Assembly (NCBI GenBank): GCA_024639825.1
Contig: JAHEGH010000001.1
Coordinates: 1-64,000, forward strand
DNA from: Gammaproteobacteria bacterium
GTDB taxonomy: Bacteria > Pseudomonadota > Gammaproteobacteria > Steroidobacterales > Woeseiaceae
Direction: 5' to 3'
Length of the DNA: 64,000 bases
This document shows positions 43,365-52,152 of this stretch, one piece after another. Under the pieces are notes generated by a model. That model was not told where the DNA came from and made no database searches. It saw only the letters and a list, made by a program, of their open reading frames with translations. The position numbers were made by a program, and so were the translations under genes. Every line of letters begins with the position of its first letter. The stretch's first letter is position 1.

Positions 43365-43380
43365 ATATTCGCGCGAATAT
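43365..43380. promoter_or_regulatory. 16-bp perfect palindrome overlapping the tonB start codon
   Basis: ATATTCGCGCGAATAT is self-complementary over 16 bp and its last bases are the AT of the tonB ATG. It could be an operator or an mRNA structure hiding the start. Assigned by symmetry only. Confidence 0.4.
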
Positions 43381-44284
43381 GGCGAATCCAGCAGTTATTG
43401 TCGACCCTCTCGATGAGCTACGGCTTGTGGCTCCGGTCATTCCGGACCGGCTGCCCGCCATGCTGTTCCTGGCTGCCCTTGTCCATGGAATTCTGATCAT
43501 CGGCGTGACGTTTAATGCCGCATTCACGGATCAGTTCGCCGATGCGATCTCGCTTGAAGTCACGATCGTCGCAGCACCCGACCAGCAAATCGACCGACCC
43601 GACGAAGCCGCCTACCTGGCGCAGGCGAGCCAGAAAGGTGACGGCAACATCACCGACCAGATCCGGCCGTCAGCGCCGCTGGAAAGCGCATTGCCGGCGG
43701 ACAACCAGGGCGTCGAGGACGGCACCGCGCTGGACGACGCCAAGGCTCACGAACGATCTGCCGACGAGGTGCTCGCTTCCGCGAACGCAAGTGACCGGCA
43801 GGTGCCCATCGACCCGCGAACCGATCCGCAGGCACAGGACAGCGTAGCTATTGCGATGGAAGCAGGCAGCGAGCTCACCTTGCCGTTACCGCAGGAAGAC
43901 AAGGCGAGTTTTCTCCTGACTGACGACGACCCGCAGCAACTCATCATCTCCGCCGACACGCGCGAATCCGTCGCGGCGGCTTATCTGGATTCCTGGAAGC
44001 GTCGCATTGAGGCGGTCGGCGCTGCATACCTGCCTGAGCTCGGCAAGCTGGAGAACCTGACCGGCAGCCCAACCCTGCTGGTACGCATCAACGAAAGCGG
44101 CGACCTGATCGAAGCGACGGTCAGCAAATCCAGCGGCTCTGCCATTCTGGATCTTGCGTCCGTCGACATCATCCAGCGCGCGTCACCCTTCGACGAGTTC
44201 CCGGCACCGATGGCCAGCGAGTACGAAACGGTCGCGTTCGAGTACAAGTTCCTGTTCACGGAGCAACTTGTACAGGGCGACTGA
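43379..44284 (+). CDS. tonB: TonB-family energy-transducing protein
   Basis: 301 aa. N-terminal inner-membrane helix (about 28-48, AMLFLAALVHGILIIGVTF), a periplasmic linker poor in the usual Pro-Lys repeats and rich in Asp/Ala/Gln, and a C-terminal TonB-like domain (about 200-295: YLDSWKRRIEAVGAAYLPE, LLVRINESGDLIEATVSKSSGS). gshB-tonB-yqgE-yqgF is a conserved order. Its partner ExbB/ExbD genes are not here. Confidence 0.87.
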   Translation: MANPAVIVDPLDELRLVAPVIPDRLPAMLFLAALVHGILIIGVTFNAAFTDQFADAISLEVTIVAAPDQQIDRPDEAAYLAQASQKGDGNITDQIRPSAPLESALPADNQGVEDGTALDDAKAHERSADEVLASANASDRQVPIDPRTDPQAQDSVAIAMEAGSELTLPLPQEDKASFLLTDDDPQQLIISADTRESVAAAYLDSWKRRIEAVGAAYLPELGKLENLTGSPTLLVRINESGDLIEATVSKSSGSAILDLASVDIIQRASPFDEFPAPMASEYETVAFEYKFLFTEQLVQGD

Positions 44285-44302
44285 TGGGCAGATACTGTCC
44301 CT

Positions 44303-44866
44303 ATGCAAACGGACCGTTCGCTAACAAATCAGCTACTTATCGCAATGCCAGGCATGCTGGATCCCAATTTCAGCACCACGGTAACGCTCATCTGTGAACA
44401 TAACGATGAGGGCGCGCTTGGCATCGTCATTAATCGTCCTACAACTTTGAAGCTCGGCGGCCTGTTCGAGCAGCTCTCAGTTCATGACCCGGATCCCGGG
44501 ACGGCCGACAGCCCGGTGCTGTCGGGTGGCCCTGTCGGCACCGAGCGCGGTTTTGTACTGCATGGCCCTGAGCGGAGCTACGAAAACACACTCGCCGTTT
44601 CGGACAGCATTTGCTTAACGCTGTCACGTGACATTATCGATGCGATGGCCACAGGCGAAGGGCCTGAACAATCACTGGTGGCACTTGGCTATGCGGGCTG
44701 GGAGCCCGGGCAACTTGAAGACGAGATGCTCGCGAATTCCTGGCTGAATGTCCCGGCGACGCCCGAAATCGTCTTCGACATCCCGTTTGAAGACCGCTGG
44801 GATTCAGCAGCGCGCACCCTGGGCATCGACATCGCCTGCATGTCACCGGACGCCGGGCACGCCTGA
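44303..44866 (+). CDS. yqgE: YqgE/AlgH family protein (DUF179)
   Basis: 187 aa, full length. Opening LTNQLLIAMPGMLDPNFSTTVTLICEHNDEGALGIVINRP is the family signature, with SGGPVGTERGFVLH and ALGYAGWEPGQLEDE further in. Biochemical function is not established; Pseudomonas AlgH influences alginate. It is nearly always followed by yqgF, as here (1-bp gap). Confidence 0.95.
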   Translation: MQTDRSLTNQLLIAMPGMLDPNFSTTVTLICEHNDEGALGIVINRPTTLKLGGLFEQLSVHDPDPGTADSPVLSGGPVGTERGFVLHGPERSYENTLAVSDSICLTLSRDIIDAMATGEGPEQSLVALGYAGWEPGQLEDEMLANSWLNVPATPEIVFDIPFEDRWDSAARTLGIDIACMSPDAGHA

Positions 44867-44867
44867 G

Positions 44868-45293
44868 TTGTCCCAACCTCGCACGATTCTCGCGTTTGAT
44901 TTCGGATTGCGGCGCATCGGCGTTGCGGTCGGTCAGGACGTTACGGGCTCGGCCAGCCCTCTGGGCGTCGTCAACAATCGGGACACCGGCGTTGATCTCG
45001 ATGGCATCGCGGCGCTCATCACTGAGTGGCGCCCGACCTTGCTCGTGGTGGGCATGCCGGCACACGCCGACGGCTCGCCGAGCGATATTCAGGAGCAGGT
45101 GGATGCTTTCATCAGCGAACTCGAGCCCTTCGGACTGCCGATCGATACCGTTGACGAACGGCACACATCGGTCGAGGCAGAGCGCGTGCTGAAGAACGCC
45201 CGCGCGGCTGGAACCCGAGGCCGCATCTCGAAGGAGATGATTGACAGCGCCGCAGCCGTATTTATCGCTGAAAGATATCTGGCAAGCGAGTAA
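44868..45293 (+). CDS. yqgF: Holliday junction resolvase-like / pre-16S rRNA nuclease YqgF
   Basis: 141 aa from the TTG at 44868, one base after the yqgE stop; the track's earlier start lies in yqgE. RNase H-like fold with ILAFDFGLRRIGVAVGQ (first acidic residue), LLVVGMPAHADGSPS, and VDERHTSVEAE. DSAAAVFIAERYL carries the last conserved Asp. Implicated in maturation of the 16S 5' end. Followed by pyrB after 12 bp. Confidence 0.93.
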   Translation: MSQPRTILAFDFGLRRIGVAVGQDVTGSASPLGVVNNRDTGVDLDGIAALITEWRPTLLVVGMPAHADGSPSDIQEQVDAFISELEPFGLPIDTVDERHTSVEAERVLKNARAAGTRGRISKEMIDSAAAVFIAERYLASE

Positions 45294-45305
45294 AATGCCG
45301 CCGCG

Positions 45306-46304
45306 ATGAACGCAGATCCTAAAGAAACACTCGAAAACGAAGCGTCACTGCAGCTTGATGCAAATGGTCGCTTGCGGCATTTGCTGACCCTCGATGGTCT
45401 CGACAAGACCTTGCTGACTGACATACTCAACGATGCCGAGGGCTACCTGACCGAGCCCGGCGTGCTGCCGGCACGCAGCCAGTCACTCGCAGGACGCTCC
45501 GTCGCAAACCTGTTCTTTGAAGCCAGCACCCGCACGCGGGCATCATTTGACCTGGCCGGCAAGCGCCTTGGCGCCGATGTGCTCAATCTCGACGTCAACA
45601 CCTCATCGCGCAAGAAAGGCGAAAGCATTCTCGACACGATTTACACGCTTGAGGCCATGCACGTCGACATCATGGTCGTGCGTGATGCCAGCGCCGGCGT
45701 GCCCGCTTACATCGCGCGGCATGTGTTGCCGCATGTCAGCGTTCTCAATGCTGGTGAATCCGACGTGTCGCACCCGACGCAGGGCTTACTCGACGTCTTG
45801 ACGATGCGCCAGCACAAAGGTTCTTTTGAGAATCTGGCCGTCGCGATCGTGGGGGACATAAGCCACTCGCGCGTCGCGATGTCGGCGACACATGCACTGA
45901 CAACACTCGGGGTTGGCGATCTGCGCCTGATCTCGCCACCGGTTCTTGCCCCGGATCAGAGCAGGGTTCCGGGTGCTCGTATCATTCACAACCTCGCCGA
46001 GGGGCTCGCTGATGCAGACGTTGTAATGGCGCTGCGCATCCAGCGAGAGCGTATCGGTAACCTCGACGGCATCCCGGGTATCGACGAGTATTTCGCGAAC
46101 TATGGCATTAGCCGCGAGAGCATGAAACTGGCGAAACCTGATGCCATCGTGATGCATCCGGGCCCAATGAATCGCGGTATCGAGATCGAGAGCGCACTCG
46201 CCGATGGCCCGCAGTCGGTCATTACTCAGCAGGTCACCAACGGAGTCGCCGTGCGTATGGCGGTACTCGATCGCGTCGGCAAGACCATGGCCGCGCGTCT
46301 GTAG
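45306..46304 (+). CDS. pyrB: aspartate carbamoyltransferase catalytic subunit
   Basis: 332 aa. Second step of pyrimidine synthesis. Carbamoyl-phosphate loop FFEASTRTRASFDLAGKRLG, GESDVSHPTQGLLDVLT, and VMHPGPMNRGIEIES are all intact. The roughly 25-residue N-terminal extension is typical of the Pseudomonas-type enzyme, which pairs with an inactive dihydroorotase (PyrC'). That gene is not adjacent; a PyrK-like gene follows by 1 bp instead. No pyrR leader gene is seen. Confidence 0.95.
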   Translation: MNADPKETLENEASLQLDANGRLRHLLTLDGLDKTLLTDILNDAEGYLTEPGVLPARSQSLAGRSVANLFFEASTRTRASFDLAGKRLGADVLNLDVNTSSRKKGESILDTIYTLEAMHVDIMVVRDASAGVPAYIARHVLPHVSVLNAGESDVSHPTQGLLDVLTMRQHKGSFENLAVAIVGDISHSRVAMSATHALTTLGVGDLRLISPPVLAPDQSRVPGARIIHNLAEGLADADVVMALRIQRERIGNLDGIPGIDEYFANYGISRESMKLAKPDAIVMHPGPMNRGIEIESALADGPQSVITQQVTNGVAVRMAVLDRVGKTMAARL

Positions 46305-46305
46305 G

Positions 46306-47199
46306 ATGGCGCTCACAGCAGCACAGCAAAAGGCCCAGCAGAACCGTGGGTCGATTTTTGTTGAGGATGGAACGATCCTGTCGGTCGACGAATTTTCGGG
46401 CGACCAGTTCATCATGCGAATTCGCGCGCCAAAGTGTGCCGCTGCTGCGGAACCCGGCAGTTTTGTCCACATAACCTGTGACACATCGCTGCCCATGCGC
46501 AGGCCGTTGTCGATCATGCGCGCTGGCAGCGACTGGATCGAGATCCTCTATAAGATTGTCGGCCAGGGCCTGCGCCTGCTATCGCAAAAACAGGCGGGCG
46601 AGGAAGTCAGTGTTCTTGGCCCCATCGGCCAGCCGTTTCGCATGTCGCCAGAGCGCCCCAACACGCTATTGATCGGCGGCGGCGTCGGTATCCCGCCCAT
46701 GATTTACATCGCAGACTGGCTGCGCCAGGACGCGCGCGAGTGGCAACCGTTCGCCATTCTGGGTTCTGAAATCCCCTTTCCGTTTGACTTGAAAAGGTCG
46801 TCCATTGCCATCAACGGCATTGATGATGACGTATCGAGCACGATGCCATTGCTTGAGAGCTGGGGTACGCCTGCGCGGCTCACGAGTTTGCAGGGTTACG
46901 AAGGGTGCCATAACGGCTACGTAACCGATCTCGCGGACCGCTGGCTGTCGACACTTGGGGACGATGAACTTGCGAAAGTCGAGGTGTTCGCCTGCGGTCC
47001 GACGCCCATGCTCAGGGCTGTCGCCGAGCTTGCAGCGCGCTACAGCCTGCCGTGCCAGGTCTCACTTGAGGAGTTCATGGCCTGCGCCGTCGGCGGTTGC
47101 GCCGGGTGTGCGGTGAAAATCAATACGCCCGAGGGTGCGGCGATGAAGCGCGTCTGTGTGGACGGACCCGTATTTGATGCAGCGACCGTAGCCTGGTAG
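46306..47199 (+). CDS. PyrK-like dihydroorotate dehydrogenase electron-transfer subunit
   Basis: 297 aa from the ATG at 46306. Ferredoxin-reductase fold: FAD-binding MRRPLSIMRAG (RxxS), NAD-binding LIGGGVGIPPMIYIADWL, and a C-terminal 2Fe-2S cluster CAVGGCAGC plus a distal Cys in KRVCVDGPVF. This matches PyrK, which passes electrons from class 1B dihydroorotate dehydrogenase to NAD. The start is 1 bp after pyrB, implying a pyrimidine role, but no class 1B pyrD is in the window. Other flavin reductases of the family are the alternative. Confidence 0.87.
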   Translation: MALTAAQQKAQQNRGSIFVEDGTILSVDEFSGDQFIMRIRAPKCAAAAEPGSFVHITCDTSLPMRRPLSIMRAGSDWIEILYKIVGQGLRLLSQKQAGEEVSVLGPIGQPFRMSPERPNTLLIGGGVGIPPMIYIADWLRQDAREWQPFAILGSEIPFPFDLKRSSIAINGIDDDVSSTMPLLESWGTPARLTSLQGYEGCHNGYVTDLADRWLSTLGDDELAKVEVFACGPTPMLRAVAELAARYSLPCQVSLEEFMACAVGGCAGCAVKINTPEGAAMKRVCVDGPVFDAATVAW

Positions 47200-47216
47200 T
47201 CACGCTTCGGCCAGTG

Positions 47217-48275
47217 CTATCCGCCGAAGTTGACCTTCGCTTCGAGATTGGAACGCGAGTCGGCGTGCGACATGGCTTCTTCGAGCGTGATCGTGCCGTC
47301 TTTGTATAGCTGCAGCAACGCCTCGTCGAAATTCTGCATGCCAGCCTCGCCCGAATCCTTATGGGCTTCCTTAACAGCAGAAATATCGCCTTTCAGGATC
47401 AGGTCCTTGATATGCGGCGTGTTGAGCATGAGCTCTACCGCAGCGACGCGCTTGCCGTTCCGCGCCCGCACGAGACGCTGCGAGAGAATGGCTCGCAGGT
47501 AATGTGCTATATCCATAAAGACCTGGGCATGCTGTTCCTGCGGAAACAGGTTGATGATTCGGTCCAGAGTTTCGGCCGCGTTGTTTGAGTGGACCGTTGC
47601 AAGAACCAGGTGACCGGTGCCCGCCATGTCGAGCGCAGCTCGCATCGACTCGGTATCACGAATCTCACCGATCAGGACAACGTCAGGCGCGGCACGTACG
47701 GCACTTCGAAGTGCGCGTGCGTAGGATTTCGTATCCAGACCAACTTCGCGCTGGTTGATAATCGACTGCTTGTTGGGATGCAGGAATTCGATTGGGTCTT
47801 CAATCGTCAGAATGTGCGATGAGGTTTTCTCGTTGCGATGATTGACCATCGCGGCCAGCGTTGTCGATTTACCGGCGCCGGTTGCACCTACCATAAGAAT
47901 CAGGCCACGACGCAACATGACGAGCTCTTTGAGCTGTGGGGGCATGCCCAGCTCATCGAGCGTTGGCAGCTCGTTGGTGATGTATCGCAATACCATCGCG
48001 ACATTGCCGCGCTGGTGAAAGACGTTTACGCGAAACCGCCCGAGCCCCTCTTCGGACAAGGCAAAGTCGATCTCGAGCTCGCGGGTGAAGAACTCCATCT
48101 GCTCCGCATCCATAAGCTCGAGTGCGGCCTGCTTGACCATCTTCGGCGTCATTTCGAGCTTGTTGACCGGCATGATCTTGCCTTCGATCTTGATCTTGGC
48201 GGGTGCGAACGGCGCAAAGAAAAGATCCGAGGCCTTTTTCTCTACCATCAATTTGAATAGCGGTTTGACGTTCAT
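47217..48275 (-). CDS. PilT/PilU-family pilus retraction ATPase, third paralogue
   Basis: 352 aa. Secretion-type hexameric ATPase with Walker A MVGATGAGKSTTLAAM, Asp box ILTIEDPIEFLHP, Walker B VVLIGEIRDTESM, and His box GHLVLATVHSNNA. The PilT effector motif AIRNLIRE is replaced by HIKDLILKGD, as in PilU-type proteins. It is third in the pilT-pilU operon (21 bp after pilU). Best seen as a second PilU-like accessory motor; its distinct role is unknown. Confidence 0.9.
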   Translation of the reverse strand: MNVKPLFKLMVEKKASDLFFAPFAPAKIKIEGKIMPVNKLEMTPKMVKQAALELMDAEQMEFFTRELEIDFALSEEGLGRFRVNVFHQRGNVAMVLRYITNELPTLDELGMPPQLKELVMLRRGLILMVGATGAGKSTTLAAMVNHRNEKTSSHILTIEDPIEFLHPNKQSIINQREVGLDTKSYARALRSAVRAAPDVVLIGEIRDTESMRAALDMAGTGHLVLATVHSNNAAETLDRIINLFPQEQHAQVFMDIAHYLRAILSQRLVRARNGKRVAAVELMLNTPHIKDLILKGDISAVKEAHKDSGEAGMQNFDEALLQLYKDGTITLEEAMSHADSRSNLEAKVNFGG

Positions 48276-48295
48276 CTGCGAGTGGTTCCTTGTGC

Positions 48296-49453
48296 TCAGA
48301 AGGTCTGAGCCGTGTCCTCTTCCATGATGCGCAGGCTTTCCGACTGCTGGTCGGCAATCGATGAGTCGCGCTTACTCTCAAGCTTGATGCGCAGGCGCAG
48401 CTCGTTCTTGGAATCCGCGTTACGCATGGCTTCTTCGTAGGTGATAGCGGCGTTCTCGTACAACGTGAACAGGGCCTGGTCGAAGGTTTGCATGCCGAGT
48501 CGCGTCGACTTGGCCATGATCTCCTTGATCTGCCCGACTTCACCTTTGAAGATGAGATCCGCGATCAATGGCGTATTGAGCAGGATCTCCATGGCAGCGA
48601 TACGCCCGATACCGCCCTCGCGTGGAATGAGGCGCTGCGAGACGAACGCTTTCGTATTCAAGGAAAGATCCATCAGCAGCTGCTGGCGACGTTCCTCAGG
48701 GAAAAAGTTAATAATTCGATCGAGTGCCTGGTTGGCACTGTTAGCGTGCAGCGTGGCAAGGCAAAGGTGGCCCGTCTCCGCAAACTGAATGCCGTACTCC
48801 ATGGTCTCCTTATCGCGAATCTCACCAATCAGGATGACGTCCGGCGCCTGGCGCAGAGTATTCTTCAGCGCCGCGTGCCAGGAATCGGTATCAACGCCAA
48901 CTTCGCGTTGCGTAATCACGCAGCCCTTATGCGGGTGCACATACTCAACCGGATCCTCAATCGAGATAATGTGACCGCGCGAGTTCTCATTACGATGCCC
49001 GATCATGGCCGCAAGCGTTGTCGACTTACCTGAACCCGTGCCGCCAACGATGATGCAGAGGCCACGCTTGTTCATGACCACGTCTTTGAGGATCGGGGGC
49101 AGATCGAGCTCCTCAAGCGTCGGGATTTCCGTCGTAATCGTACGCAATACGGCGCCGACCAGGCCCTGTTGAATGAACGCGCTGACGCGGAAACGGCCGA
49201 TGCCCTGCGGGGCAATGGCGAAGTTACATTCCTTGGTCGAATCGAATTCCTTGGTCTGCTTGTCGTTCATGATGGAACGCACCATCATCGCCGCCTGGTC
49301 GGGCGAGAGCGGTGTATCGGTTGCTTTGTGGATCGTGCCATCGACCTTGATCGCCGGCGGAAACCCACAGGTCAAGAACAGGTCTGAGCCTTCGCGCTCG
49401 ACCATCTTTCGCAACAGATTCTGTGTCAGTCGTACCGCTTGTTCGCGTTCCAT
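48296..49453 (-). CDS. pilU: PilU pilus retraction ATPase
   Basis: 385 aa; Pseudomonas PilU is 382. Accessory retraction motor working with PilT. Walker A IVGGTGSGKSTTLAAM, IISIEDPVEYVHPHKGC, DVILIGEIRDKETM, and GHLCLATLHANSANQALDRIINFFPEE are intact. The extended C-terminus (RLRIKLESKRDSS...) is typical of PilU. Lies between pilT (36 bp upstream) and a third paralogue. Confidence 0.94.
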   Translation of the reverse strand: MEREQAVRLTQNLLRKMVEREGSDLFLTCGFPPAIKVDGTIHKATDTPLSPDQAAMMVRSIMNDKQTKEFDSTKECNFAIAPQGIGRFRVSAFIQQGLVGAVLRTITTEIPTLEELDLPPILKDVVMNKRGLCIIVGGTGSGKSTTLAAMIGHRNENSRGHIISIEDPVEYVHPHKGCVITQREVGVDTDSWHAALKNTLRQAPDVILIGEIRDKETMEYGIQFAETGHLCLATLHANSANQALDRIINFFPEERRQQLLMDLSLNTKAFVSQRLIPREGGIGRIAAMEILLNTPLIADLIFKGEVGQIKEIMAKSTRLGMQTFDQALFTLYENAAITYEEAMRNADSKNELRLRIKLESKRDSSIADQQSESLRIMEEDTAQTF

Positions 49454-49489
49454 CGTTTCAGTCTCCCGTCAGGCCGCTAACGCCGCCCG

Positions 49490-50530
49490 TTAGAAATTTT
49501 CCTTGTTGACGGCCCTGAAGCGCGCCTCTTCTTTGTTGATCAGTCCCTTGCTCATGAGTTCAGCGAGGTTCTGGTCGAGTGTCTGCATGCCCGAGTTCTG
49601 ACCGGTCTGGATCGCCGAGTACATTTGGGCGATCTTGCCTTCGCGGATCAGGTTTCGAATAGCCGGCGTACCAACCATGATCTCGTGCGCGGCAACACGT
49701 CCACCACCGATCTTCTTCAGCAGAGTCTGCGAAATAACGGAACGCAGCGACTCCGACAACATAGCACGGACCATTTCTTTCTCGGCCGCGGGAAAGACGT
49801 CGACGATACGGTCGATCGTCTTGGATGCTGAACTGGTGTGGAGTGTCCCGAACACGAGGTGACCGGTTTCCGCTGCAGTCAGCGCCAGGCGAATCGTCTC
49901 GAGATCGCGAAGCTCGCCCACGAGGATAATGTCGGGGTCTTCACGCAGCGCCGAACGTAACGCCTCGTTAAAGCCAAGCGTGTCGCGATGAACTTCTCGC
50001 TGGTTAACCAGCGACTTTTTCGACTCGTGCACGAATTCAATTGGATCCTCGATCGTCAGGATGTGGTCCGGTTTGTTCTCGTTGATGTAGTCGACCATCG
50101 CGGCGAGCGTCGTTGACTTACCCGAACCTGTCGGTCCGGTGACGAGCACTATGCCCCTGGGGTGCATCGCCAGGTCCTTGAAAATCGGCGGCGCGCCCAG
50201 ATCATCGAGCGTCAGGATTTCGGAGGGAATGGTACGAAAGACGGCTGCCGACCCGCGGTTCTGGTTGAATGCATTAACACGAAAACGCGCCAGCTTCGGA
50301 ATCTCGAATGAGAAATCGGTCTCGAGGAACTCTTCGTAGTCCTTGCGCTGCTTGTCATTCATGATGTCGTACACCATGCTATTGACGTCCTTGTGGGTTA
50401 GCGCCGGCATGTTGATACGCTTGATGTCACCATCGACGCGGATCATGGGCGGCACCCCACCAGACAGGTGCAGGTCAGAAGCGTTGTTCTTCACCGCGAA
50501 CGACAGTAGCTGGGCAACGTCGACGGCCAT
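49490..50530 (-). CDS. pilT: PilT twitching motility retraction ATPase
   Basis: 346 aa, matching Pseudomonas PilT (344). Drives pilus depolymerisation. VTGPTGSGKSTTLAAM, ILTIEDPIEFVHESKK, DIILVGELRDLETI and GHLVFGTLHTSSASKTIDR are the four ATPase motifs; the PilT-specific AIRNLIREGK is present. First gene of the three-ATPase operon, divergent from yggS. Confidence 0.96.
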   Translation of the reverse strand: MAVDVAQLLSFAVKNNASDLHLSGGVPPMIRVDGDIKRINMPALTHKDVNSMVYDIMNDKQRKDYEEFLETDFSFEIPKLARFRVNAFNQNRGSAAVFRTIPSEILTLDDLGAPPIFKDLAMHPRGIVLVTGPTGSGKSTTLAAMVDYINENKPDHILTIEDPIEFVHESKKSLVNQREVHRDTLGFNEALRSALREDPDIILVGELRDLETIRLALTAAETGHLVFGTLHTSSASKTIDRIVDVFPAAEKEMVRAMLSESLRSVISQTLLKKIGGGRVAAHEIMVGTPAIRNLIREGKIAQMYSAIQTGQNSGMQTLDQNLAELMSKGLINKEEARFRAVNKENF

Positions 50531-50613
50531 ATTTCTCCCTCATTTTGAATGCCCGGACTTACCATAACCCGGGCAGAATTGAGCCTAGTATAGCGAAGCA
50601 ACCGGACTAAAAC

Positions 50614-51300
50614 GTGATTAGAGTCACGGAAAACTTAAAGCTGATCAGCGATTTGCTGCACTCTGCGGCGATTGAGGCCGGCCGTGACCCGGCCGGCGTC
50701 CAATTGCTCGCGGTGAGCAAAATGCAGCCCGTGGAGAAGATCCGCGAGGCACACGCCTGCGGGCAGCGTGATTTCGGCGAAAACTTCGTCCAGGAAGGCG
50801 TCGACAAAATCGAATCCCTCGCCGACCTCGACCTGACCTGGCATTTCATCGGGCACTTGCAGAGCAATAAAACACGCGTGGTCGCCGAATACTTTGACTG
50901 GGTCCACACAATCGACAAACTCAAGACAGCACGACGCCTTTCCGAGCAGCGACCCGGAGATCTGAAGCCGCTGAATGTCTGCCTGCAGGTCAACGTCGAC
51001 GACGAAGACTCAAAGTCGGGCGTCCTGCCGGCCGCGGTCCCGGAATTGGCTGCTGCGTGCTCTGAGCTCCCCAACCTGAATTTTCGCGGGCTGATGTGCC
51101 TGCCCGCGATACGAACCGAGTTCGAGGATCAGCGCAAGCCCTTTGCTGTGCTGCGCGAACTGGCAGAACAGGTTCGTGCGGCCGGCATCGATACGGATAC
51201 ACTCTCAATGGGAATGACTGCAGACTACCGGGCAGCAATTTTTGAAGGCGCAACGATTGTGCGTATCGGCACAGCACTGTTCGGCGCGCGCGACACGTAG
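50614..51300 (+). CDS. yggS: pyridoxal-phosphate homeostasis protein YggS
   Basis: 228 aa from the GTG at 50614. Single-domain alanine-racemase-fold PLP binder that buffers PLP. VQLLAVSKMQPVEKI (PLP Lys), DFGENFVQEGVDKI, WHFIGHLQSNKTR and LSMGMTADYRAAI are family motifs. Followed by proC at 12 bp; the yggS-proC-yggT order is highly conserved. Confidence 0.95.
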   Translation: MIRVTENLKLISDLLHSAAIEAGRDPAGVQLLAVSKMQPVEKIREAHACGQRDFGENFVQEGVDKIESLADLDLTWHFIGHLQSNKTRVVAEYFDWVHTIDKLKTARRLSEQRPGDLKPLNVCLQVNVDDEDSKSGVLPAAVPELAAACSELPNLNFRGLMCLPAIRTEFEDQRKPFAVLRELAEQVRAAGIDTDTLSMGMTADYRAAIFEGATIVRIGTALFGARDT

Positions 51301-51312
51301 GAGCAGGACCAG

Positions 51313-52152
51313 ATGGACTACGGAAAAGTGGCATACATTGGTGGCGGCAACATGACGCGCGCACTCGCAGGCGGCATGCTCTCGGCCGGCTACGAACCGA
51401 GCCACATACTCATATCTGAACCGCTCGCCGAGCATCGCGAGAGGCTGGCGAAAGATCTGCCCGGTGCCGAGATTCGTGAGTCCAACGAAGCTGTGGTACG
51501 TGAAGCAGAATGCATCGTGCTCGCGGTCAAACCCCAGATCCTGTGCGACGTCTGCAAGCCCCTGGCTCCTATCGTGCAGGCGACCCGGCCGCTGGTGATT
51601 TCGATCGCGGCAGGGGTGCGCGGTGGCGACATAGAAAACTGGCTGGGTGGCAAGCTGCCGGTCGTTCGGGTAATGCCCAACCAGCCCGCGTTATTGCGTC
51701 TTGGCATCTCGGGGCTGTGCGCCAACGAGCACACCAGCGAATACCAGCTGCGGGCCGCGACAAATATTATCTCTACGACAGGCCCGGTCGTTAAGGTCGC
51801 CACCGAAGACGACATCGATACGGTGACGGCGATATCAGGCACGGGACCTGCCTACTTCTACCTGCTTGTCGATATGCTGGTGAAGGCGGCCGTCGATCTT
51901 GGCTTGAGCTACGATGACGCCCTCGCCCTTGTGCTCGAAACTGCACGCGGAGCGGGCGAAATGGCGGAGCAATCCGGCGAGACCATGGACGCGCTGATCG
52001 CACGGGTCCGTTCCCCCGGGGGAACAACGGCCGCCGCATTCGACTACCTCGACGGTACCAGTTTCCGTGATATCTTCAGTGCCGCCGTCGTCGCTGCACG
52101 TGATCGTGCAGTGGATCTTGCCAACCAGGCACACGAATCCGGAAAGGAATAA
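51313..52152 (+). CDS. proC: pyrroline-5-carboxylate reductase
   Basis: 279 aa. Last step of proline synthesis. NADPH loop VAYIGGGNMTRALAGGM, then VVRVMPNQPALL, and the dimer/active-site region TAISGTGPAYFYLLVDML and RVRSPGGTTAAAFDYLD. Stop directly abuts the yggT start. Confidence 0.96.
   Translation: MDYGKVAYIGGGNMTRALAGGMLSAGYEPSHILISEPLAEHRERLAKDLPGAEIRESNEAVVREAECIVLAVKPQILCDVCKPLAPIVQATRPLVISIAAGVRGGDIENWLGGKLPVVRVMPNQPALLRLGISGLCANEHTSEYQLRAATNIISTTGPVVKVATEDDIDTVTAISGTGPAYFYLLVDMLVKAAVDLGLSYDDALALVLETARGAGEMAEQSGETMDALIARVRSPGGTTAAAFDYLDGTSFRDIFSAAVVAARDRAVDLANQAHESGKE

Noticed and set aside
43216-43416. 66-aa ORF running from gshB through the repeats toward tonB
   Set aside because: Crosses a REP-like repeat and lies out of frame with both genes; no family resemblance.
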